From positions 434,001 to 498,000 of the forward strand of contig NW_015961948.1 of NCBI RefSeq assembly GCF_000497045.1: a stretch of DNA of 64,000 bases, written 5' to 3'. Positions 49,236 to 60,100 of this stretch are shown piece by piece; within the stretch, counting starts at the first letter, position 1; each line of letters opens with the position of its first letter. A model generated the notes under the pieces. It was not told the origin of the DNA, made no database searches, and worked only from the letters and a program-made list of their open reading frames with translations. The translations under genes were made by a program, and so were the position numbers. Source of the DNA: Kalmanozyma brasiliensis GHG001 (lineage: Eukaryota; Basidiomycota; Ustilaginomycetes; Ustilaginales).

Positions 49236-49889
49236 AGCCATCGGTTCAAACCGCTCCTCGTGATCTCGCCTCTTCATCCTCTCGACCGTCCACATTGATT
49301 CATCTATCTTGTCCTTCGCCCATTGTTCCTACCATCATCACCCACCATCGACCTCGTGATCCCTTGTGGGCGTCTCTCTTTCTCCTCCTGATACCATACC
49401 ATACCCTTATAACCTGTACATCACGCCAGAAGCATCTCGATTCCCATCTCATTTGTTCGCATACCGCCCTCGCTCGATACGATCAGCTAAACACCTATCG
49501 CCAACTCGCCCCGCCAACCAATTTAGCTGCTGCGTGCTGTCATCATCAGCGCCACTGCCTATCTATTGTTCAAAAGCAGCTCATACACTGGTCATTCCTT
49601 GCCGCCGACTGCCCTGCCCGCCCCAAACACTTTACCCGCGGCTCCAGGGTAGACCACAGCTCACTTATAAGAGCCACGCGTCAGACCCCAGAGATCTCTT
49701 CGTTCCATTCAAGAGCTCCTGCCGATCCGCATACATCTATCGTCGGACGAAATCATCATCACGACCGGGTCGATTCAGCACTGCCGCAACTCTCACAGTC
49801 CACCGTCTCGCGCGCGTCACCTTCTGCAGCTAGTTCCCCGCTCTCGTCCTTTCAAGATCGACCGTCTCGACGCTCGTACTCGGCTGCCC

Positions 49890-52800
49890 ATGATGTCCCA
49901 TCAACCGATGCCGTCGGCGTACGGCTCTGCATCTTTCCCCTCAAGCTCCCTCTACGGCAACGCTCCAAGGGGCGTCAAGGACTACGAGTCCGACGTGTCG
50001 GCCCAGCAAGCCGTGCCGCGTGGACCCTGGGACCACTCCGCCTCGGGCTCTTATGGTCATCGTCATGGTCCAGGCCAACATGACAGGGCCGCTTCGTATG
50101 CACCCTTCGAACCACGTCACCCCTCCGACGTGGACACCTATCGCGGATCGGCCCCTCACCCTTCGCATGGAGGACAACACCAGCACATGCATCATCATCC
50201 CTATGGCAACCCTCATGCCGCCGCTCCGATGTACACTTCGCCCTCTTCACAGGCCGACATGCACCACAGGCACGTATCGCGAGCCGCCTGCCTCTCTTGT
50301 CGTTCCGCAAAGCGCAAGTGCGACGGCGTCAAGCCCATCTGCGGGCCTTGCGCGCTGCGTGGCGTAAAGGACGGCGTTCCTCAGGATGACGGCGGCTGTG
50401 TTTACGTCGCGAGCAAACGCGGTGGCCCGCGATTCAAAGGCATCAAGGGCGCTGAGGCTACCAAGCGCAAGCTCGATGAACGCGAGAAGGGTGGCAAGGT
50501 CAGGGGCGGCAGAGACTCCAACGGTCACGAAGACTCGACCTCGCTTTCCCCGACCGACCACGATTCTCACCATCACACCTCTGCAGGCTCGACACCCCTC
50601 GATGCAAGCAGTGTGCAACCTCATTCAGCCTTCCACGCACTCGACGGAGCAACGCTGCCTCTGTCCAATCTCGATCTCTCCAGAACCGGTCCCGACATGC
50701 TCGGCGCCTCGGCCGTCTCCTCGAGGCCTGGTCTGACCGCAGAACAGTCGACGGATGCGTTCAACTTCGAACGCGAGAGAAATGCCCTCACCACGCGCAA
50801 CTTGTTCCGACCCGACGCAACTGTCGGCGGCGGTCTCTTTGATGACCTTTCGGCTACCAACTTCGAGATGCTTCAGAAGCTGTCGGCCAACCAAGCTTCC
50901 GTCGGCCTCTCGCTCGCGAGCTTCTACCACAAACTTGAGGAGCTCCCCAAGGCCGGCGTTCTCGGCGCATCCATCGTCGACGAGTTTGGCAGCATCGACG
51001 TCGACATGCCTCAGGCTCTTCTGGAGATTGAGACCGCCAGCAAGTCGAGCGTAGCTGTCAATTCGGAGCAGCAGGCGCGTGCTTTGCTGCAGGACTTCTA
51101 CGAGCTCGTTTACCCGGCATGCCCTGTCATGCTGCCGTCGGGCCACCTTTCGTCGCTCGCATTCCACTTGTCCGAGGACGAGTCTTCGGCGCTGCTCGCA
51201 GCCACATCCGCCTGCGTCGCTCTGCAGCTCCCGCAGAGCGAGGCCAGACGCATCGTCAAGGGCAGTCTTCTGTTCCACGACCCGGACGACCACGAGACCA
51301 AAGCCGAGTTACTCGACCTTGAGCATGCCTCGCGCGAGGAGATTGCCGCCTATCACGCCAAGTCGGCCGAGAAGCTCCTTCTCAAGAAGGTGGCGCTCTT
51401 GGCACGCGCGTCCTCCTTCCCGTCCGAGGCGGCCAAGGCGATGGAAGCCACCAAGTTCCTGCCCAACAGCCGCGGTGCTGGAGCCGGCGATCTCGAGTTG
51501 ACCCGAATCAAGCTCGTTGCCACGCACACCCTCCTCGCGCACTACCACTATGGCACCTCGAACAGCCGACGTGCGTTCCACCACGCCTCGCAGGCCTGGA
51601 ACCACGCCCAAGCGCTCAACCTCGACTCAGGCGAGGCGGTCTCGTCAGCACCATCGTGGTTCAGCCACACGCAAAAGTGCGAATGGGCGCGACGCGCCTA
51701 CTGGACCTGCTACACCGCTGCAACGGTCATGTCGTGCACGGGCGGTTTCAAGCCCCTCACCGTGACCCGCGATATGCCTTCCGATCTCGGCCTGCTTCCC
51801 AATCTGCGCGACGATCGATCCAGCTGGAAAGTCCTCGTGCGCGGTGCCCAGTTCGTCTCCCGCTCCTACGCAGCCCTCTACGACCTCGACTCGTACAAAA
51901 ACCGACCGGAGAACAAGATCGCCGACCCGGCCAACCAGTCTCGTGACAGACGCCGCAGGTGGGAAGTGATCTTCGAACGCATGCAAAAGGTCGACGCGGA
52001 CGTGATGCAGTACGCCCGCTCGGACCCGGTGTGGAGCGACGAGAGCTGCTTTGAGCCGAGCGTGGGGCTCTCGCGCCGCACGGTGGAGTTCGAGGAGGAG
52101 AACGAAGTTCGCTTGAGCCGCAGTCTGCGCATTGCAGGCAAGCTTATGACGAGTGGAGCGTTGATCATTCTGCATAGGGCGCAGGCGTTTGCGAATGCAC
52201 GAATCTTTGTGGCTCCGACGTGCGGCATTCCCGGTGCCTGCGAGGACAACAGCGATACGGCGTCGGATGCGGGTAGTCGCCGGGGCGGACCGGATCGGCT
52301 GTGGCATAGGGAGGCGGAGGGGCTGCCGCCTTCCGGCAAGGCGACGGCGACGCAAAATGACGAGCTGGGCAGCAGCATGGAAGCGGCCCCCGTCACATCG
52401 TCGAGGGCGATGCGATCGCGCAGCGCCAGCAGCATGTCGTCCAGCGGCGCAGGGAGCGTCTCCAAGAGCCTGGTCAGTTCTTCGTCCTCCTCCATGGGTC
52501 CTCCCTCGGTAACATTCACCGCGTGCGGCATCCCGGCCAAGTTCAACGGCGGACCCTTCGAACCGTCCGACTCGCTCGACCGCTGTCGCTTCGCGGCAAG
52601 CGTCATGTATCAGCAGTTGGCGCACATCAACAAGTCCACCTTCCGCCTCGGTCGTCGCGAATCGATGGCCACGCTGCCCGTCGAAACGCACGGTCGGGAG
52701 AATCGCGACCAGTGGTCCGCCCCGTCCCTACCCCCTTTCTCGGCATGCTCGCTCGTCCTCGCCGCCTACGTCCTGCTCATGGAAACCCTCCACGCCCAGA

Positions 52801-53105
52801 TCGCCGCCGGACTCGAGGACAATCTCGACTTTACAAACACCGACGTCCTCGACGACAACGAGCTGTACCAGCTTTCGCCCATCCTCCAGCCGGACCCGCA
52901 TCGCACCGCCCAGATCCCCCAGCTCGCCGGTCGCCAGGCTTACGTCCTCGCCATCAAGCTCCGCAGCTGTATCCTGCAGATCGAGTCGGCGTTGGAGAAG
53001 TTTAGTCGCGCATGGGAGATCGCCAAGGGCTACGCGCAGGAGGTGCGGTTGTTGTTGGAGGTCAATCAGAGCTTGTTCACCGGCAGCGTGCAGGTCACGA
53101 ACTGA
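49890..53105 (+). CDS. Zn2Cys6 fungal transcription factor
   Basis: A protein of 1071 aa from the first of two adjacent ATGs (MMSHQPMPSAYGS). Residues 1-125 are His/Ser/Pro-rich. The zinc cluster at ~131-167 reads AACLSCRSAKRKCDGVKPICGPC, then after 15 residues a last Cys in GGCVY. That final spacing is longer than the usual 6-8. Basic residues (KRGGPRFKGIKG…KRKLDER) follow. The middle-homology region typical of fungal regulators runs from ~370 to ~720, including ALLQDFYELVYPACPVMLPSG, LVATHTLLAHYHYGTSNSRRAFHHASQAWNHAQALNLD and CEWARRAYWTCYTAATVMSC. A Ser-rich stretch (~840-870) precedes a helical C-terminus. It should be a nuclear DNA-binding activator or repressor; targets are unknown. No intron. 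Confidence 0.92.
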   Translation: MMSHQPMPSAYGSASFPSSSLYGNAPRGVKDYESDVSAQQAVPRGPWDHSASGSYGHRHGPGQHDRAASYAPFEPRHPSDVDTYRGSAPHPSHGGQHQHMHHHPYGNPHAAAPMYTSPSSQADMHHRHVSRAACLSCRSAKRKCDGVKPICGPCALRGVKDGVPQDDGGCVYVASKRGGPRFKGIKGAEATKRKLDEREKGGKVRGGRDSNGHEDSTSLSPTDHDSHHHTSAGSTPLDASSVQPHSAFHALDGATLPLSNLDLSRTGPDMLGASAVSSRPGLTAEQSTDAFNFERERNALTTRNLFRPDATVGGGLFDDLSATNFEMLQKLSANQASVGLSLASFYHKLEELPKAGVLGASIVDEFGSIDVDMPQALLEIETASKSSVAVNSEQQARALLQDFYELVYPACPVMLPSGHLSSLAFHLSEDESSALLAATSACVALQLPQSEARRIVKGSLLFHDPDDHETKAELLDLEHASREEIAAYHAKSAEKLLLKKVALLARASSFPSEAAKAMEATKFLPNSRGAGAGDLELTRIKLVATHTLLAHYHYGTSNSRRAFHHASQAWNHAQALNLDSGEAVSSAPSWFSHTQKCEWARRAYWTCYTAATVMSCTGGFKPLTVTRDMPSDLGLLPNLRDDRSSWKVLVRGAQFVSRSYAALYDLDSYKNRPENKIADPANQSRDRRRRWEVIFERMQKVDADVMQYARSDPVWSDESCFEPSVGLSRRTVEFEEENEVRLSRSLRIAGKLMTSGALIILHRAQAFANARIFVAPTCGIPGACEDNSDTASDAGSRRGGPDRLWHREAEGLPPSGKATATQNDELGSSMEAAPVTSSRAMRSRSASSMSSSGAGSVSKSLVSSSSSSMGPPSVTFTACGIPAKFNGGPFEPSDSLDRCRFAASVMYQQLAHINKSTFRLGRRESMATLPVETHGRENRDQWSAPSLPPFSACSLVLAAYVLLMETLHAQIAAGLEDNLDFTNTDVLDDNELYQLSPILQPDPHRTAQIPQLAGRQAYVLAIKLRSCILQIESALEKFSRAWEIAKGYAQEVRLLLEVNQSLFTGSVQVTN

Positions 53106-53692
53106 AGGGGTTGCACACACACACAGTTTTGTCCTTGTTGATTGACCATTTGCATGCAGTCAATTCTTCACCGCTTTCAATTGTGCCCGTCCTTGCTGTC
53201 AGATGTGTTGAGATGCGCCTTCGTGATGCTCCACCGAACCTTGAAGGCTGTCGTGGTGCTTCGTGTCGCAGCCCGCCTTGTGTTCTTCGCGGGATCAAGC
53301 TCACAGAAGTACGCTCGGTTTGGCATTGTCGGGCGTCTTGCTGCCTCTCAGGTCGCGCGAGCGCTCAACTCACCGCCGAGAGTGGTTCGACCTGGCCATC
53401 ATCCCCTCCTTGTCATGACCTCGTCGCCATGCGAGAGTTCGCATGACGATCCAAACTCAAACACTGGCCCACATCACACAGAGGAAGAAATGCTGAAACA
53501 ATCTTTCGTACAACACGTCTGAAGTCGGCGATTAGGTAGGGTACAGAAAATCGATAGATGGTATCATGAGACGGGGAGCATGAGAAGTCTTTGAGAGACT
53601 AACTCTAAGCAACGACGCGGATGTGACCGTGCGGGCCAGGTCGAAATCCGGCTTGATTCGAGAGAAGCGGGTTTTTTGGGGTGCTGACACGC
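53106..53692. other. Convergent intergenic, Zn2Cys6/acetate transporter
   Basis: These 587 bases lie between two convergent stops and should hold both 3' UTRs. A short CA run (53113-53124) lies right after the first stop. Nothing else was recognised. Confidence 0.4.
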
Positions 53693-54409
53693 TTAGTCTC
53701 GGCGGGAGAGCTCGATGACGGGCAAGGTGAAGAAGCTGGTGTCGGGAGTGAGCAAACCAGCGGCACCGACGTACCAAGCAATAGCGGCAGTGAGGATACC
53801 GAAAGCGCCGCCGGCGGTTTGGATCATGGCCTTGCCGGTGAACTCGGCGATGAACAGCAGCAAGAAGGTGATGTCGAGGAAGAAGAAGAGCGAAACCAGA
53901 CCGACCGAGGAGCGGAACGAGGCGAGGAGCATGATAAAAGTAAAAATGAACCAGGCGGCGAGGTAGATGCCGAGGGCGTTTGCGACCTGGGCCTCGGGCA
54001 CACCGGAAGGGTTGTAGTTGCCCTCCACCACGCCGAACCAGGGGATCTGGATGATGGCGTACGACCACCAGAAGGCACCGTACGAGGCAAACGCAGTAGC
54101 ACCGAAGGTGTTACCCGCTGCGAACTCCCACATGCCCGCAAGGAACTGAGCGATACCACCGTATCCGATGGCCATACCAACGACGACATTGGGAACGGTC
54201 ACACCGCGCGCCTTGACGTTGTACATCGACAGGATGAAGGTCGTCGCGGCGAAACCGAACAGACCGAGAGGGGCAGGGTTGGCAAACTTGCGGTGGTAGA
54301 CGGGGAAGGCGGGCTGCGAGCTGTCCTGAGGGTGTCCACCGGGCGTGAGAGCTCGCATGGGCTGAGCACCACCCTGGTAGCCGTTCTCTTGGTTCTTGAT
54401 CTCGGACAT
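53693..54409 (-). CDS. GPR1/FUN34/YaaH-family acetate transporter
   Basis: A protein of 238 aa from the ATG at 54409 (MSEIKNQENGYQGG). The frame is open further up to 54712, but the extension does not fit the family. The diagnostic NPAPLGLFGFAATTFILSM motif starts at ~47 and opens the first of six membrane helices. Later blocks are MAIGYGGIAQFLAGMWEFAAGNTFGATAFASYGAFWWSYA, ALGIYLAAWFIFTFIMLLASF and VSLFFFLDITFLLLFIAEF. The ending is AWYVGAAGLLTPDTSFFTLPVIELSRRD. Yeast Ato1/Ady2 and Yarrowia Gpr1 are relatives: plasma-membrane acetate (or ammonia) carriers, usually repressed by glucose. Length is normal. A TATA-like TACATAAA lies ~100 bases upstream. No intron. Confidence 0.92.
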   Translation of the reverse strand: MSEIKNQENGYQGGAQPMRALTPGGHPQDSSQPAFPVYHRKFANPAPLGLFGFAATTFILSMYNVKARGVTVPNVVVGMAIGYGGIAQFLAGMWEFAAGNTFGATAFASYGAFWWSYAIIQIPWFGVVEGNYNPSGVPEAQVANALGIYLAAWFIFTFIMLLASFRSSVGLVSLFFFLDITFLLLFIAEFTGKAMIQTAGGAFGILTAAIAWYVGAAGLLTPDTSFFTLPVIELSRRD

Positions 54410-57181
54410 GTTTGGTGATAAGATGTAGGCGAGAGAGGGAGGGGAGGTAGTGACGACAGATGAAGCAGTTGTGGGGGAAACGGTGAAGAGAACGGCGACC
54501 TGGATGCCTTTATGTACTCTTTCGGTGACAGAAGCACACTTATTCACGATCCATGACAAAAGAACGCTCAAAGTGCACGAACGCACACTTGACACTCGGA
54601 CCTTGCGGGGGAACTGGGGGCTCGAGCTCAGCGACTCGCATCCGATCCAGTACAGGCCAGAAGGCGAGATGGGCTGAGATCGACTCGACGTAAAACGCCT
54701 CCAATGCGTCACAATCTAGGGCTTGGCCTTTCGCCCTTTGGGAAACGTCGGCGTCTCCTGACCTGCAAAAAGTTGACCGTTGCGGTCACAACAGAGGCTG
54801 GCCGTCAGGACAGTCAATTTTTCTCGTAGAGCGGCGATCCCGGTGTCTGTGCAGTGTGTGCTCAAATGCACCTGAGTGGCTTGCTCAGACGTCAACTCCA
54901 CTTTTAGATTTTTATAAACTTTTTTTTTTTCATTTTTCCCCACTCTGTCAGCTTGGCGCTACAGGCTCGGCTAGGCTATCCCTATGACTAGTCAAATGCG
55001 CTTGGACTCGACGCTTTGCGCGACCGACCCCGCTTGGATCGATCGACCGCACAGCTGAGAAGCACTCTAGCCTCCCTGTCCAATCATCGTACGAGCAATG
55101 AAGGCAGCGACGCTGTGCTCTTGCAGTGCCGCGGCGAGCAAGAGACAGTCATTGCCTCCCTCCCTCACGGCAGCGATCCGACGCTGATAGGAGGGTCCGA
55201 TGCCTTGTTCCCACGCTGGTGAAATCGAGCTATCGACTTTCGGTGGCCTTCCGAGCTTTCGATAGAGCAAACACTGTGGGTGAGTTGACAAGCGTAGAGC
55301 ACAGAGTCACGCGCCTCTCATCAAGCGCCACGAAAATGGGAGGTTGCAGCGGCCCGCGTTTGAGCCACAATGGAGGACGCGCGACATGAAGCCCCCGACA
55401 AGAGCCAGGAGCTGAGCTGGCAGCCTAGATGGCACTTGCGCTACCAACACCGCGATACCCGCAGCGGCATGTTGCCACTTGAATGAGAAGGATCAGCAGT
55501 AAACACACGAAAAGCAGCAAGATCTAGCCTGCATATTTTCTCCGCGCGATCCGTATGCGTGCCTTGCAAGTCAAAGAATTTCCATGCTTCGAGCGAAATC
55601 CTGCATGGCAGCAAACACAACTCAATTCTGATGGTTGGGACAGCAAGCTCGAGCCAGTTGTCCCGCCGGGCTAGGCCATTTGTTCGGCATGGGTCTTCGA
55701 GAGGAGATGCAAACTTGTAAGCGCGCAACCAATAGCTTGTCTCTATGCAGCTTGAAGGCCGGCGCCAGCAGCGATGTTTTTGAGACCGCGAGCTGGTTCG
55801 CCGGTGTTGCCATATGCTGGTCAACCCCCCAGTGTTTGGCTTCATTCTCGCCTATCCCCCTGGTATGCATGCCGAGCACGTAAATCTGCCTGCTGGTACA
55901 TCTCTCTATCGCTTTCATCTCGCATTGCGTGACAAGCAGACAGTGCATAGTGCGCGCGGACGGCTCGCTGTTCACTCGACGTCTGCTTTTCGTCGTGTTG
56001 ATGGCGAGCGAGCGAGAAAGTGAGTCGCCTGTTGAATTACTTTTTCGAAATTTTTGCTGCCGCTTTTCCTGCAGGTTTTCGACATCCGCACCCGCGGCAC
56101 GGAACATTTGGCCCATTATTCTGGCAGCAGAGCACCAACGTCATCCTCTCGTCGGAGCTTCAATCGAGGCCCAATTTGCTTCGGCAGCAGAGCAGCAGTG
56201 ATTGCAGCGTGGCCGCCATCTCCGCTTTTCTCCCCGCGAACCAGCGCGCGATCTGTCCTCGCATTCGACGCTAGCTACCCAGTCGGCTTGATTCGAGACC
56301 AGCCTGCACGTTAAAGCCGCCACCCCTCTTTGAACATGCTTCCATTTGTCTGCGCGCGAATTGGGCGGGTCGCCGATACACAGTCCCCGCGTCTGCTCGA
56401 GCAAATAGAACGACTGTTGAACAATAGGAAAGATCGACCGAAAGCAGCTTTGAAGAGCGGGGCTCCAGCACCCAGACCAAAGTGTTTGCATTGCCGAGGG
56501 ATCGCCTTTTGAGAATCCAAGCTTGCGGGTGCTCTGCTTGCCGTGCGATATCTGCCTCCTCCGTCATGTCGATCTCGCCAATGCGCACAAGCGAGGGCGT
56601 CCGCTGCTCATACACCGCTGTAAAATTAGAAGACTCCGCAGTGCCAAGCCTCCAACATGACGGATGTCAAGACCTCGTCCTGGGGATCCGAGCATGATCA
56701 CTCAGACAAGCCAAGGCAAAGTGGCGTCGGGATATGTTTCCGAACAGCCTGTTCCCCAGATCGAAAGCCTTCTTGATTCCACACTGTCGGTTTTCCAAAT
56801 CAATGAGCGTGCTTGGTCTGCCTTTGCCGAAAGTCGGTGGTGAGGTTTCCCCGGATCGGCGTCCAACCGTGTGCGTGTCTCGCCTTTGCATCAGCTTGTG
56901 CTCTGTCCTTCTCATGCTAATTGGAAAAGATCTCTCTTCGGCTTTGGTCGATCGCTATCTCCGACTCGATCGCGTTGCGTGATCCTGTACAACTATCGTG
57001 GGGAAAGCCGCATCGCCATGCCACGCGCGTCAAGACTGCATCCCCAATCGCAGCCCGATCGGTCGGCATCTCATCAACAGAGGAAGAGACATTTCAAACA
57101 TGGCATAGCAAGGTCACTATATCGCCAATTGTCCGTGGAAAGGATGCTTTGATATCATACATGTTCGAGTTGCGTGCACCT
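54410..57181. other. 2.8-kb gene-poor interval between acetate transporter and EGT1-TAD2
   Basis: Both flanking genes are on the minus strand, so this is the acetate transporter's upstream region plus the 3' UTR of the EGT1 gene. A T-run with flanking A/T (54908-54940, including tttataaac) is the strongest low-complexity patch. Frames up to 164 codons (55622-56116, minus) lack domain or codon support. No tRNA was seen. Confidence 0.4.
54509..54516 (-). promoter_or_regulatory. TATA-like box of the acetate transporter
   Basis: Minus-strand TACATAAA, ~100 bases ahead of the ATG at 54409; a loose TATA match. Confidence 0.25.
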
Positions 57182-60100
57182 TCACTTGTCCCAGGCCACG
57201 CGACCTCCGCCAAAGATGTAAGGATAGGCTGTCTGGTAGTAGTTGACAACCGTACGTCGACCAGCGATTGAAGGCGACGTGGCATAACTGCCTCCGACCA
57301 CCACACTGTGCTTGCCGTCAAAGAAGTCCGAGCTGTAGCCAGGGTACAGGGCCGACGACTGGAATCCATCGTACGCTAGGAAAGGAGTGCTTGTCCACTC
57401 CCACACACCGCCATTGTGTCCAGGCAACAGCGTGCCATCCGAGTCGTATCGCGGCAAAGAAGCTGGCACCGGATGCCAGTTGCGGAAGCCGACGTTGGCA
57501 GAGGGTGCTGCCTGACCCTGAGTCGGGTTCACGGAGCTTCGGCGCCTCGATGGCTGCGCGTTCTGCTCGCCTTCATTAACGGTGCCGGGTCCATGCATCG
57601 AGATTCCTGGCGGGTGAATCTCGGTCTTGAGCACGCGCCGAGACTTGTTCTGCGGCTTGGGGGCGTTGGTGTTCTCCGTTACGTAGAAGCGGCGCAGCAT
57701 CATGATCGCCTCGTCGCGAAGGTAGCCACCCACCGACTCGTAGCCGGGCGAGCTCACAATCGCATCGTCGTCGTGCAGGCCCAGTACGCTTCCATTCCCT
57801 CCAAAACGCTCGTTGCCGGCGCCAAAAACGACACGACCGATACCGATCTGTCTCAGTGCTGCACCGCACATGATACAAGGCTCGATGGTGACATAAAGAG
57901 TCGTGTCTTTGAATGGGTTGTCTCCCTCTGGGCCAGAATGAGGAGCGACCGCAAAGTTCGGGTCGGAAGGTGGCATGATGGACAGAATGTGGTCGATCGC
58001 TTCCAGCTCGGCATGTCGAGTCGCATTGAGGAGCTCGTTCGTGCGGTTGCGTCCGCGAGCGATCACCTCACCCTTGCGAACGAAGACACCTCCGACGGGC
58101 ACCTCGTTGGCGTCCAGCGCCTCCTGCGCCATTGCGAGCGCTTCTTGCATCCACTTCAGATCTTCCTGCGACTGCTCATCGCGCGGCACATATCGGACGG
58201 CCGACCCGCGAATCGGAGGGGCTTGCTTGCCTGGAGGATCGATGTCGTTCGCCGACGACTCTGACTTCGCCGCATCTTGATGGAAAGGAGGCACCGTGAG
58301 GTCGAGCACCAACGCCTCGGGTGGCGCGTCCATGAGCATGCGGAGCTCCGCGTGCGACGGCAATCGACCCCCCTTCCAGGCAGCGAATGCTGCGAGCTGC
58401 TTGCCCGAAGCTTGAACAGGCCAGTGTTGGGCCACGTCCATGTCGACAGGGCCATAGAATGTACGCACTGAGTGGCCGCCTTCGCTGCCGCTCTTGATCC
58501 ACGAGGAGGGGATGTCAGTGCTGTTGGTGGCTTTGAGGAAGTCACGGTACTGGGCGTTCGAGATGGGCAGCGCCGAGATCGAGAATGCTTTCGTCTCGAC
58601 CCTTCGTCGGGGGTGCTCGTTGTCCCAGCCAAATTCGGGCTGACCAAGCTGTAGATTCAGATCACGGACATCGCTGGTCGGACGTGTTGCCACGATGTCG
58701 AAGTCCTGAGTGTCGTCGTCGTCGTGGCCGAGCAAGATGGACGAGGCCTCGAAATGGAAGCGCTGCTCCTGAGCTTGTCGGCCGCCAACCTTCTCGTGTT
58801 CGGCTTGCCATCGTTTGGAGAGCGAGGCCCAATCGGGTGGGGTGAATCCGACCGGTGGCTTCGTATTTGGAGATTGCATCAGCATGTAGAGAAGCGTCTC
58901 GAGGTGAAGGCTGATGTGCTCGAGCGTCATCCACAGCATCCTTGCGAGTCTGCGATCGAGGACCAAGTCTCCAGAAGCGACGTCTTCATATATCTTCTCG
59001 ACTCGAGCCTGGACGGCTTGCTGGTAGGTGAGAATTTCGTCCAGCGTGGGCCAGTCTTCTTCGTTGGTGGGCACCTCGCTGTGCGGGTTGCACTGTGTGA
59101 TGTCGTCCATGTGAGGGTCGATGCCGCGCTCAAAGATGGCAGAGAAGCGGTCGTTGGTGTGCGGCTGCTTCAGGTACGTCGCTACGTGGATGTCGAGGAA
59201 AGCCGGGATGTGTCCGAGGTAGAACAAGCAAATGTGACGCAGGTCGATGGGCTTCTCGTGCAGCTTCTCTTTGGGGATCATGGTCAGAGTGACGCAATTC
59301 CAAGCGTCCCAGTGTGTCTTCCAGTCCTGCAGGCTGGGCAGACCGACCGGAGCGGCCCTCTGGGCCAGCTCATCCAGATTGCTGCCTCCCCAGCCGTCGT
59401 CAATCTTGGCGGAATCGTGGCTTTGGCTCGTGCCCTGAGGTGCAGGCTGCTGCGACGTGATAAATGCCTCATTGGCTGCTGCCGAGTTGGAAAAGTGAAA
59501 GGAGGGCTTCTCTACGAGCCAAATGTCGTACCGATCCGACTTGTCGCTCCAGCGTTGGACAACGCGAAGGCCCGCGTAGTCAAAGAGGTTGAGCGTCTCG
59601 CGCTCGCTGAACTTGTAGCTGGCTTCCATGTGGATGAGTTCGCCTTCCTGGATTGGAATAGGTTCCTTGAGCCCCGGCACTCGGATCTCGTGCGCCTCTT
59701 TGGCGCGATAGTACGACTCGTGACGCCCCTCACGCGCATTGTAGCGATCAAAGTACTCGAACTTGCGACCGTCGATGGCGTTACCTCCGAGCGCTCGATC
59801 TGCGTGATTGAGTCCGTTCATAATGAAGTCCCGCGTAAGGCCAGCGGGGTCATTGTAGGCCAGCGCCACTTCGGCGGGCTTGTTGCGGCGGTCGATGGAG
59901 ATGAGCATCGTGTCGCCAGCACGCATACTTTGGCGTGCGGTCTTCGCCAGGAACTCGGCCGCCGCCTTTCGATCAAAGTTACCGATGCTCGAGCCGAGCC
60001 AGAGGAGGCATCTCTGACCTTCTTTCTGAGCGCCAGCCGCTGTCGAGGCGGCCTTGAGTCCACCTTCTCCGATAAAGTCGAGTCCGGCGTCATAGGTTGC

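Larger units (their letters stand above)
47158..49889. other. 2.7-kb interval upstream of the Zn2Cys6 gene
   Basis: It holds the MFS gene's 3' UTR, ~2 kb with no supported gene, then a (TC)n run and a 25-N assembly gap, then a pyrimidine-rich leader of ~650 bases up to the Zn2Cys6 start. Frames that run through the N gap are artefacts. A short upstream frame in the leader cannot be excluded. Confidence 0.4.

Noticed and set aside
49043..50083. A frame that runs through the N gap into the Zn2Cys6 gene
   Set aside because: It depends on unknown bases, is in a different frame from the zinc cluster and has no domain.
55622..56116. A 164-codon minus-strand frame in the 54-57 kb gap
   Set aside because: Low third-position GC, no motif, and similar frames on the other strand.
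57478..58380. An intron in EGT1 that removes the TAD2 part
   Set aside because: AG sites exist before NVGFRNWHP, but no consensus GTAAGT/GTATGT donor lies after ELRMLMD (only GTGCTC/GTGCC), and the whole insert is open and conserved. RNA data should still confirm.
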